A DNA stretch of 41,015 nucleotides from positions 1 through 41,015 of IMG/VR virus record IMGVR_UViG_3300030085_001711; one strand, given 5' to 3'. The position numbers were made by a program, and so were the translations under genes. Below are positions 6,033-12,708 of this stretch, in pieces; the stretch's first letter is position 1, and each line of letters starts with the position of its first letter. Below the pieces are notes generated by a model that was not told the origin of the DNA, did not search any database, and saw nothing but the letters and a program-made list of their open reading frames with translations. Source of the DNA: a virus.

Positions 6033-6525
6033 CTGATGCACCTCCGAATGTTCTACTGATATTAATAATCAGACAGCCATTACTCCCGAAGGTCAGGGCT
6101 ACCTTATCGCCTACCTTCGCGTATTTTTTCAGACCTGATATCGAGATGCGTTTATCACCTCGCGCAGTCTTATAGAATACGACCCGACAGTTATCCTCAG
6201 TCCATTTATTTGACTGAACTCTTACCACCTCGCAGACATCCTCATTAGTGGTAATGAGATGTTTACCTTCGAGCATTACTCGATGACCGTTTCCGAGAGT
6301 TGAATAATCAATGCCATCACAAAAGTTGATGTCTACAGGTGGCACGTTCTTTAGACCTTGCCAGTATTGAACCTCGATCTCGCCTAAGCTTTTGGCAAAC
6401 TTAACCACTGAGATATTCGCATCGATGATGCATTTATCGAGCATGGTTTTTGTCAGTGTAATCTCCCCGACATTTTCACTATCGACATCTAATATATCGA
6501 AAAATTCTTTTACTGATAATTTCAT
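6025..6525 (-). CDS. 166-residue hypothetical protein
   Basis: Begins MKLSVKEFFDILDVDSENVG. Mixed alpha/beta N-terminal part; the C-terminal region (CRVVFYKTARGDKRISISG, then KVGDKVALTFGSNGCLIINI) looks like a small beta-barrel. ATGA overlap with the gene upstream. No conserved catalytic pattern is visible and the family is not recognised. Confidence 0.6.
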   Translation of the reverse strand: MKLSVKEFFDILDVDSENVGEITLTKTMLDKCIIDANISVVKFAKSLGEIEVQYWQGLKNVPPVDINFCDGIDYSTLGNGHRVMLEGKHLITTNEDVCEVVRVQSNKWTEDNCRVVFYKTARGDKRISISGLKKYAKVGDKVALTFGSNGCLIINISRTFGGASDA

Positions 6526-6860
6526 GCCGACACCTCAAAATTCTGGGTAATATCCAGTTCTGAATAATCGACCCAATTAGGTTTACTGTGGGGCGGTAAA
6601 TCTTTCAGTACTGCCCTGATTAGATGAGGCAGGGTAAGATCACCTATTCTCTCCCAAGACTGCTTCGAGTTCGACCATCGAAGCTTATCTGCGAACTCTA
6701 ATACATCGCAGGGTATCTTACGGTCATGTGTTGCAGCTTCCATGCGGATTAATCGATCCAGAGTAATCGCATTTTGTCTGCGGATTTTAGTCTCGCGTTT
6801 TTTAAGAGCTTTAATTCTGCGAGATGTTTTTACTCGCTCTTTTGTCATTAAATCTGACAT
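6522..6860 (-). CDS. Basic N-terminus hypothetical
   Basis: 112 residues. The first 40 are rich in Lys/Arg (KTSRRIKALKKRETKIRRQN) and helical, suggesting nucleic-acid binding; the rest is a compact domain containing LRWSNSKQSWERIG. The start is preceded by AGAAGGA and the leader motif. Function unknown. Confidence 0.6.
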   Translation of the reverse strand: MSDLMTKERVKTSRRIKALKKRETKIRRQNAITLDRLIRMEAATHDRKIPCDVLEFADKLRWSNSKQSWERIGDLTLPHLIRAVLKDLPPHSKPNWVDYSELDITQNFEVSA

Positions 6861-6872
6861 AGTTAGTTCCTT

Positions 6873-6983
6873 CTAGTTGGTTACCAGTTCTGCGAACCAG
6901 TAGGTTAATAAAATTATTATCAGGACAAAAATTAATGCCCTGATAACTGCTTCAAGAAATTGTAGGATACGTTCCTCAATCAT
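6873..6983 (-). CDS. 36-residue single-pass membrane peptide
   Basis: ATG at 6981-6983 lies inside the end of the upstream gene, and the frame ends in TAG at 6873-6875. The peptide begins MIEERILQFLEAVIRALIFV, continues hydrophobic (LIIILLTYWF) and ends AELVTN, a clear transmembrane helix with an acidic N-terminus. It fills an otherwise empty 115-base gap. Too short for similarity evidence; overlap and hydropathy are the support. Confidence 0.45.
   Translation of the reverse strand: MIEERILQFLEAVIRALIFVLIIILLTYWFAELVTN
6874..6883 (-). promoter_or_regulatory. Leader motif TAACCAACTA upstream of 6860 start
   Basis: The minus strand reads TAACCAACTAGAAGGAA directly at the ribosome-binding site; these 17 bases are identical before the start at 8408. 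The motif also forms the last codons and stop of the small upstream ORF (6873-6983). Confidence 0.65.
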
Positions 6984-7224
6984 TGGCTACCTCTTGAACT
7001 GAACGTAGCTTTCTGTCCTCTTTAATCTGATGGCAGAGTTCTATTGCTGCGCTATCGATTACTGAGAAAACATCGTTAGTAGGCCAATATTCAAAAGGTT
7101 GCCATACGTTGTCTTCCATAAACTTAGTAAGCTTACGATCCGACCACTTATGCCAATTGTCAGGAAAATTCTTACATAAGTAATGCCCTGACATAATTTG
7201 GATAGCTTTATTACGCTGCATCAT
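6976..7224 (-). CDS. 82-residue hypothetical protein
   Basis: Starts with two adjacent ATGs at 7224 and 7221, overlapping the preceding TAA. Aromatic-rich (FPDNWHKWSDRKL, VWQPFEYWP) with a C-terminal helix. Coupled to the DUF932 gene. Not recognised. Confidence 0.6.
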   Translation of the reverse strand: MMQRNKAIQIMSGHYLCKNFPDNWHKWSDRKLTKFMEDNVWQPFEYWPTNDVFSVIDSAAIELCHQIKEDRKLRSVQEVAND

Positions 7225-8081
7225 TAAGCCGCCAATAAAAATCTATCGTCGGACATCCACTTATTCACCTCAAGTTCTCGCTTGAACATATTGGCAGCTT
7301 GGGTGTCTTCCCGATTAGCCGTGTTACGTGGCTCAAAGCCATTACCTAGCGTGTGAGATGCATAATTAGTGAATGCAGACATCAAACTGAACTTATTGTG
7401 TCCTCTTACTTCGGCTTCCTGCATATATAACTCAAACATTTTCTTTTGCTTCTGTTCGGAAGGTATAATGTCCTCAAGTAATTTCTGGACAGTGGTCTCT
7501 CTCATATTAGTCTGAGCAAATACTTTGAGCCGTTCACTTTCTAAATAGAAATCGTTTTTAGCCCTGCGTAATTCTGAGATAAAATCCTGTAGTCTAAACC
7601 CAGAAGTATTTTTCCTGCGAACCACTGAGTATTCACCTGATACACAACCATTAGTGCAGAAAGTATCGATAGATCCAAACAACGTAACATTAGCTGCAGA
7701 ACCATTAACGCCATGTATGCCGATAATTCTCTGCCTTAACTCTGTCTTATGTCCACTGTCAGTCTCGATCTCAGTCTTAATAGATGGGAAGGTAATATCT
7801 GCCAGTGCAAAACCACCTTTATGACCTGACTTAAATCTGACCTGAGCATTCAAGATATCGTCACTATCCATATTCTCAGTTATCTGATCCCAGAGACCAC
7901 TGAAAAATGTCTGATGGTCTACGCAGTTGAACTTAGTACTAACGTGACCGATAGCCTCATCAGTAAGCGGATTAATAACAAAGTTGTGACCGTCCATTCT
8001 GGATGGTACGAAAACTGGTTTAAAATCCAAATGCTGCGGTAGTTCGATTTGGCGGTTTATTGAAGTAAAATCTAATGGCAT
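7224..8081 (-). CDS. DUF932 family protein
   Basis: 285 residues with the layout of DUF932 phage/plasmid proteins: a start region mentioning a saved template (HNFVINPLTDEAIGHVSTKF, then NCVDHQ), a GGFALADI-type strand, GIHGVNGSAANVTLFGS, and FCTNGCVSG, which corresponds to the family's conserved C-T-N motif. A helical C-terminal half follows. The family is widespread on phages and plasmids, often in early regions; its biochemical role is not established. Preceded by two copies of the leader motif and an AAAGGG ribosome-binding site. Confidence 0.78.
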   Translation of the reverse strand: MPLDFTSINRQIELPQHLDFKPVFVPSRMDGHNFVINPLTDEAIGHVSTKFNCVDHQTFFSGLWDQITENMDSDDILNAQVRFKSGHKGGFALADITFPSIKTEIETDSGHKTELRQRIIGIHGVNGSAANVTLFGSIDTFCTNGCVSGEYSVVRRKNTSGFRLQDFISELRRAKNDFYLESERLKVFAQTNMRETTVQKLLEDIIPSEQKQKKMFELYMQEAEVRGHNKFSLMSAFTNYASHTLGNGFEPRNTANREDTQAANMFKRELEVNKWMSDDRFLLAA

Positions 8082-8098
8082 ATTATGCCCTTTCTTTT

Positions 8099-8124
8099 TA
8101 GTTGGTTAAAATTAAAGTTGGTTA
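8099..8124 (-). promoter_or_regulatory. Two leader motifs upstream of 8081 start
   Basis: Two copies of the motif on the minus strand: TAACCAACT at 8124-8116 and TAACCAACTA at 8108-8099, the second abutting the AAAGAAAGGG ribosome-binding site. The 117-base gap to the previous gene also holds a start-less open frame encoding a hydrophobic peptide (KWLLILIKPFSVLFVWLYLL) that ends in TAA at the first motif. Confidence 0.55.
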
Positions 8125-8198
8125 CCCTTCGAACAGGGTGAGTAGATAAAGCCAGACAAACAGAACGCTGAACGGCTTTATCAAGATTAAAAGCCACT

Positions 8199-8408
8199 TT
8201 ATTTGACACCTATTATAATGTCGTTTTTCATAGTGACTTCAGCGAACCACTCACGACCTATATTTGTCATGTGTGGTCTATTGCATACTACTATAGTTCC
8301 ATTGCTTTGGTACTGATTACCAAATAAACTGGTCTCAATATAATTTAACTTTTTACCAATATTCTCTTTGAGAGATTTCTTGGTTGGATAGACTGCAATC
8401 ATAGTCAT
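8199..8408 (-). CDS. 69-residue hypothetical protein
   Basis: Begins MTMIAVYPTKKSLKENIGKK; the second ATG (8402) is also possible. The pattern SLFGNQYQSNGTIVV and EWFAEVTMKNDIIIGVK suggests a small beta-rich protein of a type seen in marine phages. First gene of the leftward early block, preceded by the leader motif and a palindrome. Confidence 0.6.
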   Translation of the reverse strand: MTMIAVYPTKKSLKENIGKKLNYIETSLFGNQYQSNGTIVVCNRPHMTNIGREWFAEVTMKNDIIIGVK

Positions 8409-8423
8409 ATGATCAATTCCTTC

Positions 8424-8433
8424 TAGTTGGTTA
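8424..8433 (-). promoter_or_regulatory. Leader motif TAACCAACTA upstream of 8408 start
   Basis: The minus strand reads TAACCAACTAGAAGGAA, overlapping the ribosome-binding site AGAAGGA, then eight bases to the ATG. Identical over 17 bases to the leader at 6874-6883. Confidence 0.65.
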
Positions 8434-8436
8434 CCT

Positions 8437-8456
8437 CGACACCTTATTAAGTGTCG
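8437..8456. promoter_or_regulatory. Palindrome CGACAC-N8-GTGTCG
   Basis: Perfect 6-bp inverted repeat with an 8-bp spacer (CTTATTAA), directly upstream of the leader motif of the 8408 gene. Shares ACAC, TTAAGTGT features with 5207-5222. Likely an operator for the leftward early transcript; the bound protein is unknown. Confidence 0.45.
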
Positions 8457-8459
8457 TAC

Positions 8460-8629
8460 CCTGCCTTACACTACTTATCTGAATAAATCAAATTTATTTT
8501 TTTGAGTAAAAATTTTTCAAAATAATTTTTTTTAAATTTTTATTTTTCCAAAAATTTTTTTCTAATTTATTTTTTTGTTTCTTCTCAGGACGTTAAATGA
8601 TGTACAACTGTAGTTAAGACTGTGGATAA
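8460..8629. other. Candidate replication origin (AT block plus DnaA box)
   Basis: About 8475-8580 is almost pure A/T with long T and A runs, the lowest-GC stretch in the window, as expected of a duplex-unwinding element. It is followed by TGTGGATAA (8621-8629), a perfect DnaA box on the minus strand. The block sits where leftward and rightward genes diverge. The rest of 8409-8753 holds only a palindrome, the leader motif and a TTAGGTGTTGACT half-site/-35 element (8667-8679). Only one DnaA box is seen, so host DnaA use is uncertain. Confidence 0.4.
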
Positions 8630-8753
8630 ATCAATCTTACCCTCTCGCGCTCGCGCTAGTGGTTAGTTAGGTGTTGACTTGAGTAAAAAATTCAGCCAAA
8701 GATTTTTGATTACTTCAAGAGTTTCAAATCAATAGGGAAAGGTAGGGCAGAGT

Positions 8754-8954
8754 TTGGATACTATTATAGACACCAACCAAGCCCATGAACTTAGCGAAAT
8801 AATACAACAGACGATAGAATTAGTTAATAAAGACAAGAAAGAATTAGTGGTAGTCTATATTATAGATTTCAATATCTTCGAAGCCGTTCCTGCCAATTGG
8901 TGTGATCAGAAGTTTGAGGGATGGAAAGAAATCGTAAGGGTCTGTGCAGGGTAG
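8754..8954 (+). CDS. Small hypothetical protein with TTG start
   Basis: 66 residues from TTG at 8754 (MDTIIDTNQAHELSEIIQQ); no in-frame ATG is available. A weak AAAGGTAGGGCAGAG precedes it. The sequence has a helix followed by LVVVYIIDFN and an aromatic C-terminus. It lies alone between an AT-rich region and a strong terminator, so it is a monocistronic unit. It could also be the coding-like part of a short RNA. Not recognised. Confidence 0.45.
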   Translation: MDTIIDTNQAHELSEIIQQTIELVNKDKKELVVVYIIDFNIFEAVPANWCDQKFEGWKEIVRVCAG

Positions 8955-8982
8955 CCATAGTTTTTTGGGAACAAAATGAAAA

Positions 8983-9008
8983 GGCTCACTTCGGTGGGTC
9001 TTTTTTTT
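8983..9008 (+). terminator. Rho-independent terminator, rightward
   Basis: GGCTCAC-TTCG-GTGGGTC followed by eight T; 7-bp stem with two G-U pairs and a TTCG loop. It isolates the small ORF from the integrase unit. Confidence 0.9.
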
Positions 9009-9010
9009 AT

Positions 9011-9040
9011 TTGACACTGTAGTAGGTGGTGGTGTAAGCA
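9011..9040 (+). promoter_or_regulatory. Probable promoter of the integrase gene
   Basis: Consensus TTGACA (9011-9016), 18-base spacer, weak TAAGCA (9035-9040). The GACAC and GGTGG words in the spacer resemble the operator half-sites found elsewhere. The leader to the ATG is about 55 bases. Confidence 0.4.
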
Positions 9041-9078
9041 CCTAACTGTTAATACCAACTCTTAACAGTTTGTTTATG

Positions 9079-9101
9079 TAACCAACCGAAAGAACCAACT
9101 A
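9079..9101 (+). promoter_or_regulatory. Leader motifs before the integrase start
   Basis: TAACCAAC (9079-9086) and AACCAACTA (9093-9101) precede ATG 9103 with no better ribosome-binding site than GAAAGAA. Same motif as in the leftward leaders but on the plus strand, so it follows the gene's sense rather than genome orientation. Confidence 0.5.
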
Positions 9102-9102
9102 A

Positions 9103-10407
9103 ATGAAAAAAGCTCCTTATGTTAGGATAGAAAAAAGAAAGAATGGTAATCATTACTTTGTTCGTCCTACTGAAAAGTTATTATCCATTTTCCCTGACCT
9201 AGAAATAGTACCTTTTGACACTTTAACGGAAGCCAATGCTCTGGGTTATGCATGGCAGCGTAAACTTGATACACACCTAAGTGGTGGCATTGATACACAT
9301 ACTTTGGAAGATAAATACAGTGTCAGATCCCTAATAAACGAGTGGAAAGCATCTCCTGCCTATCGAGATAATGACCTCTCTACGATGAGAAGTTACGCTA
9401 GTCACATTGAATACTGCATGAACTTCAAATTGAAAGGTGAGTCAGTACGCTTCGATGAGATGAAAGCTACAGACGTTACATATGAACATGCCAAGTATTT
9501 ATTTAATGACATTGAAGATGACGTAAGTACTCACAAAGCAGTCACTACTTTTATGCGCCTACGCGCAGCTTGGAATGAGGGTATCAAATGTGGCTTGGCT
9601 AACGTCAATCCTTTTGCCTTGGTCAAACTACCAGAATTAGAAGCCAGAGCCGTTCTCTGGAGTGAAGACATGGTAACCCAGGCTATCGAACAGTGTGACG
9701 CAGTAGGTAGATACTCAATGGGTACTATGATTACCCTCTGCTACCACTGGTGTCAGCGTCCAGTAGATATTCGCAGACTTCGATGGCGTGATGTCGAAAC
9801 TGGGATAGGGTACTTCAGACAGAAGAAGACTAAAGCTAGAATGGCTATCCCCCTTACGCAGGGTATTAAAGATAGATTAGCACTGCATGAAGAATTGTTA
9901 GGTGACGAGAGATACTTCGATGACATCATCTTGCGAGAAGAGCCTACGCAGAAGCCTTACACAGTCGATAGGGTATCAGTTGTATTCAAAAAGGTAGTCG
10001 TGAAGCCGCTGAAGTGGACTATGGTTCAAGATGGTGACCGTCTAGATGACAACGGAGAGCCTCTACTTACCTACCCAAGGATCGGAGACCTCAGACGTAC
10101 TGGTACTACTCACGCTAGTAGATCAGGCTGTACAGACAGAGAGCTAATGGCTCTCACTGGTCATAAAAATCCTTCCATGCTCGTTATCTATGCAAGGGCA
10201 GGGGAAATAGAAGCAACTAACGCAATGAATAAGAGAGGTTTACTCACTGCAATGGGTCACAATGGTGGTCCAGTTATGGAAGATCGGGTGGGTTGGAAAG
10301 CAGCCGCACAACAGATTGAAACTGGTCAGCTACCTGACAAAGCCCTGATCGAGGCGCAGAACGAAATCAAACGACTAAAGCAACAATTAAAGAAAATCAG
10401 GAATTAA
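9103..10407 (+). CDS. int: Tyrosine site-specific integrase
   Basis: 434 residues. An N-terminal arm-binding part and SAM-like core-binding region (about 70-180) precede the catalytic domain. Visible catalytic residues: R219 in WCQRPVDIRRL, a Lys in the QKKTKARMAIPL strand (about 241-244), R331 in IGDLRRTGTTH, H354 in LTGHKNPS and nucleophile Y363 in MLVIYARA. The usual box II His is Gly (G328), a substitution known in a subset of phage integrases. A short helical C-terminal tail (about 412-434) could be a coiled coil. It integrates phage DNA at a host tRNA; the matching attP core lies at 11200-11240, beyond thyX. Next gene starts 2 bases later. Confidence 0.93.
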   Translation: MKKAPYVRIEKRKNGNHYFVRPTEKLLSIFPDLEIVPFDTLTEANALGYAWQRKLDTHLSGGIDTHTLEDKYSVRSLINEWKASPAYRDNDLSTMRSYASHIEYCMNFKLKGESVRFDEMKATDVTYEHAKYLFNDIEDDVSTHKAVTTFMRLRAAWNEGIKCGLANVNPFALVKLPELEARAVLWSEDMVTQAIEQCDAVGRYSMGTMITLCYHWCQRPVDIRRLRWRDVETGIGYFRQKKTKARMAIPLTQGIKDRLALHEELLGDERYFDDIILREEPTQKPYTVDRVSVVFKKVVVKPLKWTMVQDGDRLDDNGEPLLTYPRIGDLRRTGTTHASRSGCTDRELMALTGHKNPSMLVIYARAGEIEATNAMNKRGLLTAMGHNGGPVMEDRVGWKAAAQQIETGQLPDKALIEAQNEIKRLKQQLKKIRN

Positions 10408-10408
10408 T

Positions 10409-11092
10409 ATGATATCAGCAAAACTAATTGACCACATGGGCAGTGACCTCTCAGTTGTGAATGCAGCTAGAGTATCCTTCAACAAGAAATCTGAAGCTCA
10501 CGGATACACAAAAATAGATGAAGGTCCATCAATTCCCATCTTGCGAGATAAAGATAAGAAGTTGATTGCTTACCTAGCCTCACACAAGCACCTTTCACCC
10601 TTCGGACACTGTTTTGCTACTTTTTACGTGAAAGCACCAATCTTTGTAGCTAGGCAACTGGTCAAACACGAATATCTGAGGCTGAATGAGATCTCGCGCA
10701 GGTATGTAAAATCAGAACCAGAGCTATTTTTTCCCGATTGGTGGCGAGAGAGTGTCGATGATAAGAAACAGGGTTCGGGTGGTAGGTTGGATGATGACAG
10801 AGCTAATGAAGCTATTGTCACTTCGATGCAACAAACTCAAGACGCAGTCTACAAGTATAACAAACTACTGAAGCTAGGTGTATGCGAGGAACAGGCTCGT
10901 ATGATCCTGCCACAAAATATGATCACAGAGTTCTACTGGTCTGGCAGTTTAGATGCATTTGCTAAGATGTGTAAGTTACGTAGGTCTGACGATGCACAAG
11001 CAGAGACTAAACGAATCGCCATAGATATCCACTGTCATATGACAAATATCTACCCACATTCGTGGGAAGCTCTGCAGAAAGCGTTACATTAA
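10409..11092 (+). CDS. thyX: Flavin-dependent thymidylate synthase ThyX
   Basis: 227 residues. Converts dUMP to dTMP using methylene-tetrahydrofolate, FAD and NADPH. The family signature appears as RQLVKHEYLRLNEISRRY (82-99): the usual R-H-R-x7-S reads K86-H87-E88-x7-S96, with N93, E94, R98 and Y99 retained. HLSPFGHCFATFYVKAP (61-77) is the conserved substrate-binding region and MILPQNMITEFYWSGS the C-terminal part. HMO-2011-type phages are known to carry thyX. It sits in one unit with int and is closed by a terminator. The altered first and third motif residues leave catalytic competence to be verified. Confidence 0.92.
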   Translation: MISAKLIDHMGSDLSVVNAARVSFNKKSEAHGYTKIDEGPSIPILRDKDKKLIAYLASHKHLSPFGHCFATFYVKAPIFVARQLVKHEYLRLNEISRRYVKSEPELFFPDWWRESVDDKKQGSGGRLDDDRANEAIVTSMQQTQDAVYKYNKLLKLGVCEEQARMILPQNMITEFYWSGSLDAFAKMCKLRRSDDAQAETKRIAIDIHCHMTNIYPHSWEALQKALH

Positions 11093-11107
11093 TGAGTCGA
11101 GTGAATA

Positions 11108-11160
11108 AAAAACCTGCAGAAACCTGCACGTGCAGATATACGAAAAATCTGCAGGTTTTT
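11108..11160. terminator. Long-stem terminator after thyX, usable both ways
   Basis: AAAAACCTGCAG (11108-11119) pairs perfectly with CTGCAGGTTTTT (11149-11160), giving a 12-bp stem with flanking A and T tracts suitable in either direction. The loop itself holds the palindrome CTGCACGTGCAG. It separates the int-thyX unit from attP. Confidence 0.8.
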
Positions 11161-11199
11161 ACTGCAAAAATCAGAAATAATCATTTAAAATCAGATAGT

Positions 11200-11240
11200 T
11201 GGCTCCGACGGTAGGGATCGAACCTACGACCAATTGATTA
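11200..11240 (-). other. attP: attP core: 3' end of a tRNA gene
   Basis: Read on the minus strand, the 41 bases give the 3' anticodon arm, variable loop TGGTC, a full T arm (GTAGG, TTCGATC, CCTAC), the 3' acceptor strand CGTCGGA, discriminator G and encoded CCA. The 5' half of a tRNA is absent: upstream bases depart from a tRNA at the anticodon loop (A at position 33), so this is not a functional gene but the identity block tRNA-targeting phages use to restore the host tRNA. Anticodon-proximal CUAA and a G discriminator fit tRNA-Arg(UCU); tRNA-Lys is an alternative. Confidence 0.82.
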
Positions 11241-11322
11241 GTTGGTTATCGTTTAAAATCAATGGGTTAGAAATTCTAGGTGTTAAAAACTGTTAATGAA
11301 AATAGTCAGTAGTTCGCTACAG

Positions 11323-11346
11323 TTAAGTGTTGACACTAACACTTAT
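11323..11346. promoter_or_regulatory. Operator-like dyad over promoter
   Basis: TTAAGTGT, eight bases, ACACTTAT, the best of the three 24-bp dyads (7 of 8 arm positions symmetric). It covers the -35 box TTGACA, so it is placed for repression of the rightward replication operon. Confidence 0.6.
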
Positions 11347-11357
11347 GCTTGTATCCT
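11330..11357 (+). promoter_or_regulatory. Sigma70-type promoter of the replication operon
   Basis: Consensus TTGACA (11330-11335), 16-base spacer, TATCCT (11352-11357), within 60 bases of the first gene. Transcription would begin near 11364, at the foot of a stable hairpin. Confidence 0.6.
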
Positions 11358-11361
11358 ACGG

Positions 11362-11378
11362 ACGCCCTTCGGGGGCGT
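11362..11378 (+). promoter_or_regulatory. 5'-end stem-loop in leader
   Basis: ACGCCC-TTCGG-GGGCGT: a 6-bp GC-rich stem predicted right at the mRNA 5' end and 16 bases before the start codon. Terminal hairpins of this kind can protect mRNAs from decay; that role is inferred. Confidence 0.45.
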
Positions 11379-11394
11379 AATACAGGATATATCT

Positions 11395-11631
11395 ATGATA
11401 ACATTTTTTACAGCCCTAGTTTTTTCTTACACTATCCAAGATGAGAAAGTTACTGTGAGACTTTGGTTAAATTCATATGAACAATGCTTAGATGCAATGA
11501 TTTCTGCAGAGCCTATGTACACCTTCATGGCTGATAATGTTTCGGATAAGAGAATCTATATGCTCTGTGAGAAATCTTCTGTACCAAGTACTATGACAGT
11601 TAAGCCTAGATTGCGTCCAGATGACTTATAA
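11395..11631 (+). CDS. 78-residue small hypothetical protein
   Basis: Start placed at ATG 11395, eight bases after AGGA; a longer frame from 11296 would contain the promoter and hairpin. The N-terminus MITFFTALVFSYTIQDEKV is hydrophobic and signal-like; the rest contains cysteines and WLNSYEQCLDAM, similar in style to other exported or anchored microproteins of marine phages. Overlaps the primase start by 11 bases. Function unknown. Confidence 0.6.
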   Translation: MITFFTALVFSYTIQDEKVTVRLWLNSYEQCLDAMISAEPMYTFMADNVSDKRIYMLCEKSSVPSTMTVKPRLRPDDL

Positions 11632-12379
11632 AGAACAGCTAGAGCTAATTAAAAGTATTCCTATTAGAGAAGGTGAGAGAAAGATAATCACTTGCCCAGT
11701 TTGTGGTGGTGCTAAGAAGATGTCTATTAGTAAGTTCGACGGTAAACTTCTCTGGAATTGTTTTAGAGCCAGTTGTAATACTAAAGGTATTCACTCAGGT
11801 GATCGAGGTCTAGAAGCAGCTAAGAACTATCTTAGTAACACAACTAAAGTTATTGATAGATATATTCGACCTTTACCCGACATGCTTACTTGCATAGATA
11901 ACCACCAAGAAGCTCTTGAGTATGTTAAGAGTGTGAATAGTTACGAGGCATATCAGAATAAATTAATTAAGATTAAATACGCACCTGCGGATCAAAGAGT
12001 GTTGTTCTTTGTAGGCGAGGGTGCAGTAGGTAGACTACTAAGAAAAGGTCAGCCCAAGTGGATTAGCTATGGCGATGTCTCGCAACTAACTCCAATAGGA
12101 ACTGGTGAGAATTTACTGATGGTAGAAGATGTACCCTCAGCCTGTAATGTTGCTCAGGTAAATAACTGTGTGGGCTTACCGCTGTTAGGAACAACACTTA
12201 GTAGTGTGACAAAAAGGTTACTAACTAAATACATTAATTGGTACATAGTGCTTGACAAGGATGCTAGTCGTAAGGCAATAATCCAGGCTATGAACTATGA
12301 CCGAAGAATTAAAATAAGATTTACGGATATTGATTTAAAACACGCAACTAAGTGTTACATCGAGGGATTAATTAAGTAA
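11621..12379 (+). CDS. DNA primase (zinc ribbon plus TOPRIM)
   Basis: 252 residues. The N-terminal zinc-binding domain has C25/C28 (TCPVCGG) and C47/C52 (WNCFRASC). A TOPRIM domain follows, with the acidic residue E169 in LLMVEDVPSA and the DxD pair in IVLDKDASR (D212, D214). This corresponds to the primase half of T7 gp4; the helicase is encoded separately at 13010. It makes RNA primers for lagging-strand synthesis. Starts inside the end of the upstream microprotein gene. Confidence 0.88.
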   Translation: MTYKEQLELIKSIPIREGERKIITCPVCGGAKKMSISKFDGKLLWNCFRASCNTKGIHSGDRGLEAAKNYLSNTTKVIDRYIRPLPDMLTCIDNHQEALEYVKSVNSYEAYQNKLIKIKYAPADQRVLFFVGEGAVGRLLRKGQPKWISYGDVSQLTPIGTGENLLMVEDVPSACNVAQVNNCVGLPLLGTTLSSVTKRLLTKYINWYIVLDKDASRKAIIQAMNYDRRIKIRFTDIDLKHATKCYIEGLIK

Positions 12380-12381
12380 GA

Positions 12382-12708
12382 ATGTATAGAAGTTCAAGCA
12401 CAAAGTATATACGAAGTGAGAACCCTGTTTATAGATGGGGTTATCTAATGAAATCCACATCATCAAGGATTAGAAAGTTTAAAATGATGACTCGGATAGG
12501 AGTTCCGCAGTCTGATTGGGTTGGAGGTCGAGCATGGGGTAGCCCCGTAGTTCCCCTAGCCCCACCTAGACAAAGTGATTCTAGATTATCATTAAACATA
12601 GATACGTACCTGACTTACGTAGATAAAAAACAACCAGTCGAAGCTGATAGTACCGACTATAAAAATCAAGGAATATCAAATGCAACTACGTGCAATAATG
12701 CTTGTTGA
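12382..12708 (+). CDS. Basic hypothetical protein
   Basis: 108 residues beginning two bases after the primase stop. The N-terminal half is rich in Ser, Arg and Lys (SSSTKYIRSE, SSRIRKFKMM), then comes a Gly/Pro/Trp segment, and a polar C-terminus. Low-complexity character and lack of a recognised family make it less certain than its neighbours, but spacing and the downstream overlap favour a real gene. Confidence 0.5.
   Translation: MYRSSSTKYIRSENPVYRWGYLMKSTSSRIRKFKMMTRIGVPQSDWVGGRAWGSPVVPLAPPRQSDSRLSLNIDTYLTYVDKKQPVEADSTDYKNQGISNATTCNNAC

Noticed and set aside
8082-8198. Hydrophobic open frame KWLLILIKPFSV
   Set aside because: No ATG, GTG or well-placed TTG start; kept only as part of a finding, not as a gene.
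11200-11240. Phage tRNA gene
   Set aside because: Only the 3' half folds as tRNA; no D arm, no intact anticodon loop. Interpreted as attP.
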